Assembly: GCF_013299185.1 (NCBI RefSeq)
Contig: NZ_JAAFKG010000029.1
Location: 48,259 to 91,375 of the forward strand
Source of the DNA: Microcoleus sp. bin48.metabat.b7b8b9.023
GTDB lineage: Bacteria > Cyanobacteriota > Cyanobacteriia > Cyanobacteriales > Microcoleaceae
DNA length: 43,117 nucleotides
Direction of reading: 5' to 3'
Shown here piece after piece: positions 17,220 through 25,879 of the stretch (positions within the stretch are counted from its first letter, which is position 1; each line of letters starts with the position of its first letter). The notes beneath the pieces are model-generated. The model was not told the origin of the DNA and ran no database searches. It was given only the letters and a program-made list of their open reading frames with translations. Position numbers and translations under genes: made by a program.

Positions 17220-18041
17220 ATGGCACTTCGTCAACACTCATTTTTCCTCTCTGAACCCCTTACTCTCACAGAAGTCTTACAAGCTATCGAGGAAAGCAAA
17301 AGCCTAGCTCAAACCAACCTCCAGGGAATCAACCTCAGCCAAATGGATTTATCCGGAATTGATTTGAGCGGAGCCAACTTGATTGGCGCAAACCTCAGCC
17401 AAACTAATTTCCAAGGTGCAAATCTCCAGGGAGTAGATTTCCGGCGCGCCAATCTCCGAGACGCCAATTTGAGTGGAGCAAATTTACAAGAAAGTTATTT
17501 TTTTAGAGCTAATTTACAAGGCTGCAATCTAGTCGATGCCAAGCTAGAAGCAGCTAAATTTAAATTAGCTTTATATGATAGCAAAACCATGTGGCCAGAA
17601 GAATTTAATTACCAAAAAATAGAAGCTATTGGCCCGAAAGCTAGTCTGAGTGGAGCTTTTTTGAATACAGCGAATCTCCGAGGAGCGGATTTGAGTTATT
17701 GCAATCTGCGAGGTGCTTATCTCAGTGGAGCGGATTTAACTGGAGCAAATTTAGAAGGAGCGGCCTTAAGTGGGGCTAATCTTCAGAATGCTTTTTTGAC
17801 TGGTGCTTATTTGCGAAATGCCATGTTAATTGGAGCTGAATTGCAAGGCGCAGATTTACGGGCTGCTGATTTGACTGGAGCAAATTTAGAGCAGTTGCAA
17901 AGTATTGCTGGTGCTGATTTCAGCTTAGTACAAGGATTGAGTACAGAATCGAGAGCGATGCTTTGCAGTCGCAGTTCCAAGGAGTTAGGTACTTGGAACC
18001 CTTATACTCGGAATAATACAGCTCAAAGTCTTGCAAGCTAG
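17220..18041 (+). CDS. Pentapeptide-repeat protein in phycoerythrin cluster
   Basis: About 273 aa. After an N-terminal helix (LTLTEVLQAIEESKSLA) come two runs of A(D/N)LXX pentapeptides (LSGIDLSGANLIGANLSQTN; LRGADLSYCNLRGAYLSGAD) split by a non-repeat insert (FKLALYDSKTMWPEEFNYQK). These make a right-handed quadrilateral beta-helix. Such proteins are abundant in cyanobacteria and mostly uncharacterised; the KLALYDSKTMWPE insert is typical of this cyanobacterial group. ATG 17220 is preferred over an upstream TTG at 17184. It is divergent from cpeS, so a shared regulatory region of about 180 bp lies between. Confidence 0.85.
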   Translation: MALRQHSFFLSEPLTLTEVLQAIEESKSLAQTNLQGINLSQMDLSGIDLSGANLIGANLSQTNFQGANLQGVDFRRANLRDANLSGANLQESYFFRANLQGCNLVDAKLEAAKFKLALYDSKTMWPEEFNYQKIEAIGPKASLSGAFLNTANLRGADLSYCNLRGAYLSGADLTGANLEGAALSGANLQNAFLTGAYLRNAMLIGAELQGADLRAADLTGANLEQLQSIAGADFSLVQGLSTESRAMLCSRSSKELGTWNPYTRNNTAQSLAS

Positions 18042-18046
18042 ATATC

Positions 18047-18103
18047 GTTTGTAGTGCGGACTTTAGTCCGCAAATTCAGAGGACTAAAGTCCTCACTACA
18101 AAC
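18047..18103. repeat. Dispersed palindromic repeat between convergent genes
   Basis: GTTTGTAGTGCGGACTTTAG with inverse end CCTCACTACAAAC, between the ends of the pentapeptide gene and pebB; it could act as a bidirectional terminator. Confidence 0.85.
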
Positions 18104-18117
18104 AAATTTTAATTTTC

Positions 18118-18849
18118 CTATAAATGGCGTTCCAAATCGAATAGAAAACCGTGAATATACTCCTCAGTCCACTCCTCACCATAGAACCGCAGAAACATCC
18201 CCCTCGCAGGATCTTTCGCAGCACGGTAGTTGATATAATTGCGTTGAGCCTGAAGAATCTCGGCCAATCTCTGACTGTCGGTGACTGGTTGCGCGCGATC
18301 GACTAAATCGAGATAAGCTTGTAGATAATCCTTAAAAGCATCAAACACAAGAGTTTGCACCGCCTCAGTTTCCTTAGGACGAGTCCACAGAAAAGCAGGA
18401 GAAAAGAAAGGTTTTGCCTCTTCAGGAAAATCTCCCCCCCAGGGCAAATCTTTTTGATACTTGTTAAAAATCGGTAAAATCGGCTCAGAGTATTGCTTCT
18501 GATAGGCCACATCATGAAAAAGCGGCTGCATATCCAAAGCAATCAAATGTCCCCCCGGTAAAGTCACCAAATCTGCCCCAAAAAAAGGCAAATCATAATT
18601 AATTTGCGGGAAAATTACAAAATTCAAAACCTGAAGAGCATCACCGCCCTCAACGTGAGCCGCCCGAATTTGTCGCAGTTTGGGCGATTGAAAAGCATAG
18701 CTAGTAGTGACAACCAACTGCTCTTTTTTTCCTTTCCCAGTGATACATTCTTTTTTTTCAAAACCTGCTGGAATCGGATATGGAGCTAAGTCAAGTCGCT
18801 CCCTGAGCAGGGGGATGGCGTAATCTAAAAAAGGCTGATAGAGAGTCAT
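18118..18849 (-). CDS. pebB: Phycoerythrobilin:ferredoxin oxidoreductase
   Basis: Ferredoxin-dependent bilin reductase, 243 aa, that turns 15,16-dihydrobiliverdin into phycoerythrobilin. Family features: [11 protein letters not shown] near the N-terminus, [45 protein letters not shown] with the substrate-contacting Asp, and the C-terminal [20 protein letters not shown]. It follows pebA with 7 bp between, the usual pebAB order, so the unstable intermediate can be channelled between the two enzymes. Confidence 0.95.
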   Translation of the reverse strand: MTLYQPFLDYAIPLLRERLDLAPYPIPAGFEKKECITGKGKKEQLVVTTSYAFQSPKLRQIRAAHVEGGDALQVLNFVIFPQINYDLPFFGADLVTLPGGHLIALDMQPLFHDVAYQKQYSEPILPIFNKYQKDLPWGGDFPEEAKPFFSPAFLWTRPKETEAVQTLVFDAFKDYLQAYLDLVDRAQPVTDSQRLAEILQAQRNYINYRAAKDPARGMFLRFYGEEWTEEYIHGFLFDLERHL

Positions 18850-18856
18850 TTTTAAT

Positions 18857-19591
18857 TTATTTTGTCCCGGCGGGAACCGCTAAGGGAACAGCATCTTCAA
18901 ACAAAAACTCGTACAAAAAGCGCTCTGACCATTCATGACCAAAATAGCTGCCGAACAGCCCGGATGCGGGGTCTCTTTCTGCACTATACTGATCGTATTC
19001 TTTCTGTGCTTTCACAATCCGCTGAATTTCTGCGGGAGTTGTCAGGGGAGTAGCTTGTTGTAGCATTTTCCAATACAACTGGACGTATTCTTGATAGGCC
19101 GGAAACAATTGGTTCACTACTGTTTCGGCGTCGGTTTTGGCAAAGAGCAAATTCTTGGAAAAATACTGGTTGGCATCATAAAACTTCATTTCTAAGTCTT
19201 GTACCAACGAGCTGTATTTAGCTCGAATTTCGGTCAATGGTTCGATATACTTGTCTGTGTAAGGGCGATCGCGAAATAACGGCTGAAAATCAATCACCAC
19301 CAAGATTTTCTTTTGTCCAAACGCTAAAAAATCAATCCCTAGCAACGGCACATCGTAATTGTGGCTTGGATAAATGACACTGTTAAAAATTTGTGCCGTT
19401 TCCCCAGCATCGATGTAGGTGTAGCGTATTTTTCGCAATTCAGGGCATTGATAACACCAGCTTTGAATTGTGGCGGGATTTTTACCTCTTTCACTCACCA
19501 CAGATTCCAATCCAGAGGGAATGGGACGGCTCTCTAGTGCAAAGTTCTCAAACAGTTCTTTTTCTAGAAATTGCTGAAATGGCTTAAACAT
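18857..19591 (-). CDS. pebA: 15,16-dihydrobiliverdin:ferredoxin oxidoreductase
   Basis: First enzyme of phycoerythrobilin synthesis, reducing biliverdin IX-alpha at C15-C16. 244 aa. The bilin-reductase core is clear: [40 protein letters not shown] with [10 protein letters not shown], and the C-terminal [20 protein letters not shown]. It is first gene of the pebAB operon. The upstream 250 bp contain the promoter; HIP1-like sites are present but no operator is obvious. Confidence 0.95.
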   Translation of the reverse strand: MFKPFQQFLEKELFENFALESRPIPSGLESVVSERGKNPATIQSWCYQCPELRKIRYTYIDAGETAQIFNSVIYPSHNYDVPLLGIDFLAFGQKKILVVIDFQPLFRDRPYTDKYIEPLTEIRAKYSSLVQDLEMKFYDANQYFSKNLLFAKTDAETVVNQLFPAYQEYVQLYWKMLQQATPLTTPAEIQRIVKAQKEYDQYSAERDPASGLFGSYFGHEWSERFLYEFLFEDAVPLAVPAGTK

Positions 19592-19848
19592 AGATTATAA
19601 TTTAGCTCCTTCAATCTCTCCCTGAACACAGGATAATAGGCGATCGCCCTGGGCCTAGTCTCTTTTATGGATAACAAAGTAATATTTCGTTATGAAACCA
19701 AAGGTGCGATCGCACTAATCTAATGAAGAGTTTTTACCACACTCTCATCTTTGATTCTCTCAAATGTAACAAATCTTAATAAAACTTCTCATAATTCTAG
19801 TCTATAACTTGAAGTGTACTCAATTCCCTCCCCAAAATTTTAATAGCT

Positions 19849-20427
19849 ATGCAATTAAGTGAAAGAGCAAAACAATTAATTCCCAAAGCCAGAATAGTCA
19901 GCTTTGCTACTTGGAAAAATATCTATCCAGATGCAGTAATTGCCATTTTTCAAAAGGCTGACGACGAAAGTAGATATCTCACAGATGAAGATTTAGAAAA
20001 CATCAAGAATCTGGTTCCCGATACCTCTTTAATGTTAGAACAAGCAAGATTGCTGCGAGAGCAAGCTCCTAATCTTGTATCGAATGCCAGGGAAAAGGTG
20101 TTAGCCGACTTTCCAAATATCACCGAACCAGACAATGACCTCTATCCTGCTGAACGCGCCGAAGCTTGTTGGCGAGATTTTTGGCATTTCTTGCGCTCCG
20201 TCTCCTATAGTATAGCAGGGAAAAACCCGGAATTCACCAGTCAAGCAGGGCTAGAAAACATGGAACTACTCTATCAAGAATTGCGAGTTCCCGTGGCGGC
20301 GATGCTCTGTGGATTAGAACAATTAAAAACAGTTAGTTTACAGCAATTGTGTTCTGAGGAACAGGATTTATCTGGTCTTGCTTTTGACAATTTAATCGCT
20401 GGCTTAAAACAGTTCAGTCAAGCTTGA
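19849..20427 (+). CDS. Atypical phycobilisome-domain (phycobiliprotein-like) protein
   Basis: 192 aa. Helical globin-like pattern of the phycobilisome protein family, with a PAERAEACWRDFWHFLRSVS motif matching the C-x-R-D chromophore-binding stretch of alpha and beta subunits, followed by LENMELLYQELRVPVAAMLCG, which matches the LxxMxETYxxLGVP segment. It lacks other phycobiliprotein hallmarks and has an unusual N-terminus (RAKQLIPKARIVSFATWKNI). It is not CpeA, CpeB, ApcA-F or CpcA/B. A single bilin could attach at the Cys near residue 105. It may be an assembly factor or sensor; this is inference. Confidence 0.75.
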   Translation: MQLSERAKQLIPKARIVSFATWKNIYPDAVIAIFQKADDESRYLTDEDLENIKNLVPDTSLMLEQARLLREQAPNLVSNAREKVLADFPNITEPDNDLYPAERAEACWRDFWHFLRSVSYSIAGKNPEFTSQAGLENMELLYQELRVPVAAMLCGLEQLKTVSLQQLCSEEQDLSGLAFDNLIAGLKQFSQA

Positions 20428-20463
20428 CCGCTTAACAATCGCAGGAATTAACCACAGACATTC

Positions 20464-20532
20464 AAGAAACCGGGTTGTTTGCCCACATTCCTCTCACTTC
20501 AAGTCATAATTTCCAGAAAAAACCCGGTTTCT
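20464..20532. repeat. AAGAAACCGGGTT inverted pair (dispersed family)
   Basis: AAGAAACCGGGTT and AACCCGGTTTCT flank about 45 bp; the same family is at 8040 and 42814. It is followed near 20549 by an isolated end of MITE family A (TATAGCGGTTCTCAA) and near 20590-20625 by AATGCCC tandem heptamers. Confidence 0.75.
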
Positions 20533-20668
20533 GGCTCTAGAAGTTGATATAGCGGTTCTCAATGGTAGTCAGGTACAGGGGCTCCAATCCTATGCCCAAT
20601 GCCCAATGCCCAATGCCCTATGCCCATAAGGTCGCCTCATGTTACATCAGAAAGATTATAAAATATTC

Positions 20669-21334
20669 TTAATTGCGATCGAGCAAATTTTCTAAAGCTG
20701 CACCAACCACTCGATGGTGGGAGTCTTGCCGCAGTTGACTCAACACCTGCTTCGCTTCTGGAGCATTAAAATGCTTCAAAGCAGATGCAGTGTGCTGGCG
20801 AATCCCTTCATACTCAGAACCAGCCAGCACTAACAACCTAGCCAATGCCGCTGCTTCCTGACTGCTTCCGGCTAAAGCACCGAGCGCGTCCACAGCCGCT
20901 TCCTGGGTGGTCATATCTTCCCCAGCCAAGGCTTCAACGCACACCTCGAAAAGTTCGTTGTAGCACTCCATATCCACCAGCGCCGCCAGAATGCTGCGAC
21001 GCACCAGCCAGTGGTCATCTTGAACAAAAGTCAGCACTAAATGAGATGCAGCGCACCTACCGAACAGCGACAGGGAATTTGCAGCTTCGGCGCGCACATT
21101 GGGAGTGTTATCAAGTTTCATGATTTGCAGCAAGGCTGCGAAAGATTCGGCGCTTTGCTGTTGTCCAAATCCCCTGCTGACAAAAGTACGGACTAAAAAT
21201 TCTGGGTCGTTGAGTCGAGCTTTTAGCAAAGGAACGGCAATCTCTGGTGTATAATCTTTCAGAGCTGCGATCGCCTTGAGTCGATATTGAAAATCAGAAT
21301 TATCTAGAAACGCTTCAATTTCGTGAATATCCAT
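20669..21334 (-). CDS. HEAT-repeat protein of bilin lyase/NblB type (221 aa)
   Basis: Five to six HEAT-like repeats cover the whole protein (YRLKAIAALKDYTPEIAVPL; NVRAEAANSLSLFGRCAASH; LVRRSILAALVDMECYNELF; TQEAAVDALGALAGSSQEAA; IRQHTASALKHFNAPEAKQV). Size and composition match the PBS-lyase HEAT group, including NblB (phycobilisome degradation) and small E/F lyase relatives. The exact role cannot be told. It lies between the phycobilisome-like protein and the linker genes, supporting a pigment-related function. Confidence 0.8.
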   Translation of the reverse strand: MDIHEIEAFLDNSDFQYRLKAIAALKDYTPEIAVPLLKARLNDPEFLVRTFVSRGFGQQQSAESFAALLQIMKLDNTPNVRAEAANSLSLFGRCAASHLVLTFVQDDHWLVRRSILAALVDMECYNELFEVCVEALAGEDMTTQEAAVDALGALAGSSQEAAALARLLVLAGSEYEGIRQHTASALKHFNAPEAKQVLSQLRQDSHHRVVGAALENLLDRN

Positions 21335-22138
21335 AACCGCAACAGAGCAGGACTTTTCCTTACTTTAAACAACAGAGTTCACTTTGTGCAACTTACCAAA
21401 ATTATCTTAACGCCGAAATCTTTTTTTGACCGTGAACCTAGTTTATGTAAACTCTCTCATCAAATCTAGTCTGAAAACTTCCCTATTTTAACCCAATACA
21501 GTTCACTTAGGATAGTCCGAAGAGAGGAACGAAGCAATCTCCGTATCTATTTCTCATAGGGTTTTACCCTGAAGGCGGTCTTAAGTAAACCGTATTGTAT
21601 TTTAACCAGTATTGTCGTAGTTCGCGATGAGGTGTATGCAAACTTCCTTTCGCTTGATAGAGCATCACTTGTCGGTGATTTCCCATCGAAACTCGTTTGA
21701 GAAGTTCCACAGAAATTAAGCATACTCGCAGGCTGGTGATATATTGCTCTAATCTCTGAACGGCTGGTAGTCTAAAGTTTCAAACATCCAAAATTGACCT
21801 TAAAAATTTAGGTTACGACCTCGCATCCAAGCCTGCACTTTTTTATCGGCTATTGGGGGAATATCATTTTATAATTTAGATTTGAGAAACAGTCTTGGAC
21901 GCGCTCCGACCAAATATTTTCCCCTTCTCCCTAGATAACTAAGGCTTTCTTCTGTAAATCAAGTTTTTGGCTTTTTTCAACAGAAAAAGAGCGAATAATA
22001 AACTCGCTCTAGAAAAAGTATAAAATAGGAAACCTACATCAAAAAAAACGATATAAGAATCTAGTCCGGTTCAGGAAGGGAAACGCAAGAAAGTCTCTGG
22101 TTATCCCTGACTTCAGGCTCGCATCATCAGTCTATGGC
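21335..22138. other. 800-bp non-coding region before the cpeD end
   Basis: I see no gene here, and in particular no cpeE or cpeR. A 104-bp MITE with target duplication is at 21484-21607. The rest is A/T-rich and may hold terminators for the flanking convergent or co-directional transcripts. Confidence 0.55.
21484..21607. mobile_element. 104-bp MITE with 19-bp TIRs and 10-bp target duplication
   Basis: Terminal inverted repeats CAATACAGTTCACTTAGGA (21494-21512) and the inverse of CAATACGGTTTACTTAAGA (21579-21597) match at 16 of 19 positions. Both sides are flanked by the identical 10-mer TATTTTAACC (21484-21493 and 21598-21607), a target site duplication. A 10-bp duplication fits IS4-type transposases. 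Non-coding. Confidence 0.88.
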
Positions 22139-22906
22139 TCAAGCAACTTCGGTGATGCTGACAATTTTTCCGCCAGCACGATGGATGCGCTGAATTTGGG
22201 GGGTCATCTTCCCACCAGAGACAAGATATTCAGTGTTGCTCACTCGGCGAGGGCTATCAAATTTAGCTCCCTTGACTACAATCTTGAACATTTTTTCGGT
22301 GGCATCTTTTGCTGCACTAATGCGACCGCCTGTGCTTGGTAAAGTAATTTTGTTACCACTATTACCAGCTACGAACTCAACTAAGCGAGAAGCGGTAAAA
22401 GCACTGTCAACTCCTGCATAACCTTGATACAGGGAAAGAGTGCGATTGTAGCCAACTTGCTTTTGTCCGAGTTGACTCTTGGCTCCTTGATAATAAGGAA
22501 CTGTATTCTCGCCGAATTTGTCCTCATATTCTTGACTGTCTAGGTAGGAGTCAATTTCTGCATCGTAACCTTTTTCGATACAGATGCGAATATGCTCAGA
22601 AAGTTCTGCTTGGTCTAAGGGAGCGCGACCTAACAAATGTTTAAAGTTTAGCTCGACAAAGCGGTAGGGAGCGCAGGATTCAAAATACCGACTGCGATAG
22701 AAATCAGATTTTGCCACAGCGCGGACAAATTCCCGTACAGTCGTCGCACCATCGCACAACTGGGATTCTGGCACAGTCAGGCGTTCGCTTTCCATCACGT
22801 GGGGATTGCCCAGCACTTGCTTGTAAACTGCCCGAATTACGGCCTGTGTATCATCGGAACTGCTAGCAGACCAAAGTTCTACTGGTGCATCTAAAACCAC
22901 ACTCAT
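22139..22906 (-). CDS. cpeD: Phycoerythrin-associated rod linker CpeD
   Basis: 255 aa. N-terminal Pfam-type PBS linker domain (AVIRAVYKQVLGNPHVMESE; FVRAVAKSDFYRSRYFESCA; RFVELNFKHLLGRAPLDQAE; YLDSQEYEDKFGENTVPYYQ) and a C-terminal CpcD-like domain (EKMFKIVVKGAKFDSPRRVS; QRIHRAGGKIVSITEV). It stacks phycoerythrin hexamers in the rod. ATG 22906 is chosen because TAGGAGA sits just upstream; the frame is open further to 22990 but without an SD. It follows cpeC by about 110 bp. Confidence 0.9.
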   Translation of the reverse strand: MSVVLDAPVELWSASSSDDTQAVIRAVYKQVLGNPHVMESERLTVPESQLCDGATTVREFVRAVAKSDFYRSRYFESCAPYRFVELNFKHLLGRAPLDQAELSEHIRICIEKGYDAEIDSYLDSQEYEDKFGENTVPYYQGAKSQLGQKQVGYNRTLSLYQGYAGVDSAFTASRLVEFVAGNSGNKITLPSTGGRISAAKDATEKMFKIVVKGAKFDSPRRVSNTEYLVSGGKMTPQIQRIHRAGGKIVSITEVA

Positions 22907-23018
22907 TGAGTTTCTCCTAAGACTAAATAACGTTTCAAAACAGGGAATTAAGGATTGAAGAAAAACACGCTCAGGGAGGTAATTCCCCAAGTCGTGAAGC
23001 TATAAGTTTAAACGGTTT

Positions 23019-23894
23019 CTAGTTGACAGCAGTGATGCTGGCAATTACGCCGCCTTGTTTGTGGATGCGTTGATATTCTTGGGAAAGTCTGGAAAACGGC
23101 ACTACATAAACTTGGTTGCTCTGCCGAATTTTTTGAACCCGATTTTTTGCAGAAGTGCGATAGCCAGTTACTTCGATACGGAAAACCTTACCTTCGTCAC
23201 CAGAAGCAACGTTGTAAACACTTTTAGCACCGCGCTGTCTATCGGGAAATGACCAACCATCCCCAACTGAACCGCCGGAAGGAGGAATGACTGCTACAGG
23301 GGTTTCCTGAATCACGTATTTGTTCAAAACTGGGGATTTTCCAGAAAGACTTCCTTTGAAATCGCTGCTGGAAGGGCCGCGCAAGAGAGCAAACATATGA
23401 GTAAACCCAACCATATTTTGTCCTGGTTGGGTTTTGTAGCCTCGGTAGTAGGGAACGATATTTTCGCCGTAGGCGTTTTGGTATTCATCGCTGTCGAGGT
23501 AAGAATCAATATCTGCCTCGTAGCCTTGAGTATCTAAGATAGTGCTATGGGCTCTCATTTCTTCTAGGCCATCGGGAGCGCGACCGAGAAGATGTTTGAA
23601 ATTCAGTTCAATAAACCGATAGCGAGGACAAGTATCGAAAAAGCGAGAACGGTAAGCGTCGGATTTGGCAAGAGCGCGGACAAATTCGCGTACACTCAAT
23701 GCACCACTTTTGAATTGCGATTCAGGAATTGTTGCCCGTTCGCTTTCCATGACGTAAGCATTACCCAAAACTTGCCGGTAGACGGCACGAATAATGGTTT
23801 CTACTTCTTCTTGTGAACGTCCTGGAATCAGTTCTAAACAGGGTGTTTCTTCAAATAAACTGACTCCAAGTCGAGATGCAGGTCCAAAAACCAT
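23019..23894 (-). CDS. cpeC: Phycoerythrin-associated rod linker CpeC
   Basis: 291 aa linker. PBS linker domain (TIIRAVYRQVLGNAYVMESE; FIELNFKHLLGRAPDGLEEM; YLDSDEYQNAYGENIVPYYR), a longer connecting region (SGKSPVLNKYVIQETPVAVI), and a C-terminal CpcD domain (VFRIEVTGYRTSAKNRVQKI; IHKQGGVIASITAV). cpeC-cpeD order is as in other cpe linker operons; cpeE is not visible downstream. The assignment to C rather than D follows order, N-terminal sequence MVFGPASRLGVSLFEE and length. Confidence 0.92.
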   Translation of the reverse strand: MVFGPASRLGVSLFEETPCLELIPGRSQEEVETIIRAVYRQVLGNAYVMESERATIPESQFKSGALSVREFVRALAKSDAYRSRFFDTCPRYRFIELNFKHLLGRAPDGLEEMRAHSTILDTQGYEADIDSYLDSDEYQNAYGENIVPYYRGYKTQPGQNMVGFTHMFALLRGPSSSDFKGSLSGKSPVLNKYVIQETPVAVIPPSGGSVGDGWSFPDRQRGAKSVYNVASGDEGKVFRIEVTGYRTSAKNRVQKIRQSNQVYVVPFSRLSQEYQRIHKQGGVIASITAVN

Positions 23895-24097
23895 TTAAAA
23901 AATCTCCACTATTGTGTTATGTGAAAATTTACCATAATTGGATGTTATATTAGAAAACTTTACATAATGTAACATTGCAGGCGAGGTTGCTGTTTCACGT
24001 ACTACAGGAGTTTTTTAGGGTGCAGGAGTCTTTTAGGGTATATAGGTGTGGCTGTAGTATGTGCTGCGATCGCCAGTAAATTCGTCGGTGGTAAAAT

Positions 24098-24700
24098 TTA
24101 GATAGGTGGTAGCTCTGCGGCAAAACTTTGGCGCTTTTCAAAGGACAAAGAGCCGAAGTCCGATCCCCAAATCTGTTGGTGAGTGTTTGCGTCCATACCG
24201 CGATCGAGACTTTTCCAGGTTGTTTCGGTAATTTCCACGTCGCTGATGAGGTAGGTTGAACAACCTTTTTTTTCGATAAGACACTGGTTGCCTGGTTCTA
24301 CACTACCACGAAACATTTCTCCTTCTCGTTTGAAAACCATAGAGCAATTGTAGCGCCGTTGAATGCAATCTGGTTTAATTGTTTTGAGAATGCTTAATTC
24401 CCGTGCTGCTCCGGCGTACTGTACTGGATCGTTGAGACTATAATTTTCAATATAAATTTGTTCTCCTTGGTCTATTAATTTGTGGACTCCTTGACGGTAG
24501 GGAGTCCAGAGGTCATGGTCATAAACCTGCTCGGAGTAAAATCCAATGGCATTAAAAAACTCAAATGGTAAGGGCCGGAAAAATATATGAATATGGGCAA
24601 ATTGTTGTGGTTTTTCAAAAGATTGTTTGTAGTTGCTGAAATCCCCTGCCATCCACTGAGCTAGAGTGATTAAATCATTATTGGTTTTAACTGAATTCAT
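24098..24700 (-). CDS. cpeT: T-type phycobilin lyase CpeT
   Basis: CpeT/CpcT family, 200 aa. Motifs: LITLAQWMAGDFSNYKQSFE at the N-terminus, HIHIFFRPLPFEFFNAIGFY, EQVYDHDLWTPYRQGVHKL and CSMVFKREGEMFRGSVEPGN. CpeT adds phycoerythrobilin to CpeB Cys165. It is on the same strand as and upstream of cpeCD, 203 bp apart; a common transcript is possible. Confidence 0.93.
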   Translation of the reverse strand: MNSVKTNNDLITLAQWMAGDFSNYKQSFEKPQQFAHIHIFFRPLPFEFFNAIGFYSEQVYDHDLWTPYRQGVHKLIDQGEQIYIENYSLNDPVQYAGAARELSILKTIKPDCIQRRYNCSMVFKREGEMFRGSVEPGNQCLIEKKGCSTYLISDVEITETTWKSLDRGMDANTHQQIWGSDFGSLSFEKRQSFAAELPPI

Positions 24701-25061
24701 AAACTTTTTTTTACTTTGTTATATAGCAATTATCAAGTGAGGTACGGATTAGTAATTGGTAATTGGCTGTGAGTACATCACTTGCTTGACAAGCGCTCTA
24801 CCCTTTATCAAAACTATGGGTACAAAACAATTTTTCTGTTTGTTTCATCATATCGTTTCTGGTTGCATCGGAATGATTTAACCGCAGAGAGCGCAGAGGA
24901 CACAGAGAGAGAATAGAGAGATTAATACAGGACGATGAAGAGTGGATTTGATATCAACTCTTTAGGTAAGGTGCGTCGCTGCGATATTGTTGATTAAAGT
25001 TAGGGATTATTTGTGGCGACGCACCGTACAAATACTGTTGCATAATTTTTGATAATTGGTA
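24701..25061. other. Intergenic region with GCGTCGC inverted repeat
   Basis: 360 bp between two lyase genes. AACCGCAGAGAGCGCAGAGG near 24881 is a common cyanobacterial short repeat, and AAGGTGCGTCGC (24969) with GCGACGCACC (25016) forms an inverted pair. No gene seen. Confidence 0.5.
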
Positions 25062-25595
25062 TTATTTGCCGGAGAGCGATCGAATTTCTGAAGAAAATGA
25101 TGCGGTGACAACTCCACTTCCTTTACTGGTTTTGATCAGGGAAACGCGAAAGCGCAGGTTGGGATTGGCGAACCAAATTTTTTCTTCGGCGGCGGCGTTA
25201 TCGTAGCTTGTCACTAGGACAAAGGTGCCATCGTCTGTGATGTGATAGTCAGCGGCGGCGGGAATGGTTTCGGCATATCCTTGGTCTCGCAGTAGTTTAC
25301 CGCGATTGGGGACTGTTGGATCTGGGATGGGTACGAGGATGCAACTGCCTTTCATTTCAGCGTTCTCATCCCAATCTGACTGGCCTTCCCATGCCATGTG
25401 AAAGGGGTTTACTGCTTGGGCTGGGTCGATGTTGTAGGATTTGCAGAGGTCGATTACGGCAGCATCATCGGGTGAGAGTGCAACGATATCAATGACTGAC
25501 TCGATCGCTTCAAAGTGTCGGAATGTCAAGTGATGGGCGCTGCGCTGCGATCGCCATTGTCCGAGAGAATTGTCAACAAATTGCTGGATGTTCAT
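25062..25595 (-). CDS. S-type phycobilin lyase paralogue (CpcS/CpeS/CpcU family)
   Basis: 177 aa. The family pattern is clear: FVDNSLGQWRSQRSAHHLTF at the start, CILVPIPDPTVPNRGKLLRD, GYAETIPAAADYHITDDGTF, and ASFSSEIRSL at the end. It differs clearly from cpeS at 16429, so it probably serves another phycobiliprotein site or works as a heterodimer partner (U/V type). It is next to cpeT. The specific site cannot be assigned. Confidence 0.85.
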   Translation of the reverse strand: MNIQQFVDNSLGQWRSQRSAHHLTFRHFEAIESVIDIVALSPDDAAVIDLCKSYNIDPAQAVNPFHMAWEGQSDWDENAEMKGSCILVPIPDPTVPNRGKLLRDQGYAETIPAAADYHITDDGTFVLVTSYDNAAAEEKIWFANPNLRFRVSLIKTSKGSGVVTASFSSEIRSLSGK

Positions 25596-25700
25596 GAAAA
25601 ATATTGTACAAGCTCATTGACTCAAATATTCCAGTCAATATTTTAAGATTGACTAGAACACTACAGCTTGCCGGTAATTGCATTCTACTATGTTGTTTGA

Positions 25701-25717
25701 GGATGGGAGTAGAAGGA
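25701..25717. other. Left attachment site (attL) of integrated element
   Basis: GGATGGGAGTAGAAGGA is identical to 33908-33924, where it forms the 3' end of the tRNA-Lys gene (acceptor and T stem, read on the minus strand). The tyrosine integrase gene begins about 160 bp inside. This pair bounds an element of about 8.2 kb. Confidence 0.88.
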
Positions 25718-25879
25718 ATTTAATTAGCGCCTAGCTCCCAATCCACGGTTTTCCGTCGTTCTAGCTCGTTCTTTTGCTAGCTCTGAAGGTATTCCCTTAC
25801 GCCTGAGCGAAAACTGAGCGACTCGCTGTACAATGGCTGCAACAATCAGACTCAACATTGCTGGGGCATTGAGCAAAAG

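Noticed and set aside
21335..22138. Possible cpeE or cpeR gene near the linker genes
   Set aside because: No open frame with linker or CpeR features is present on either strand.
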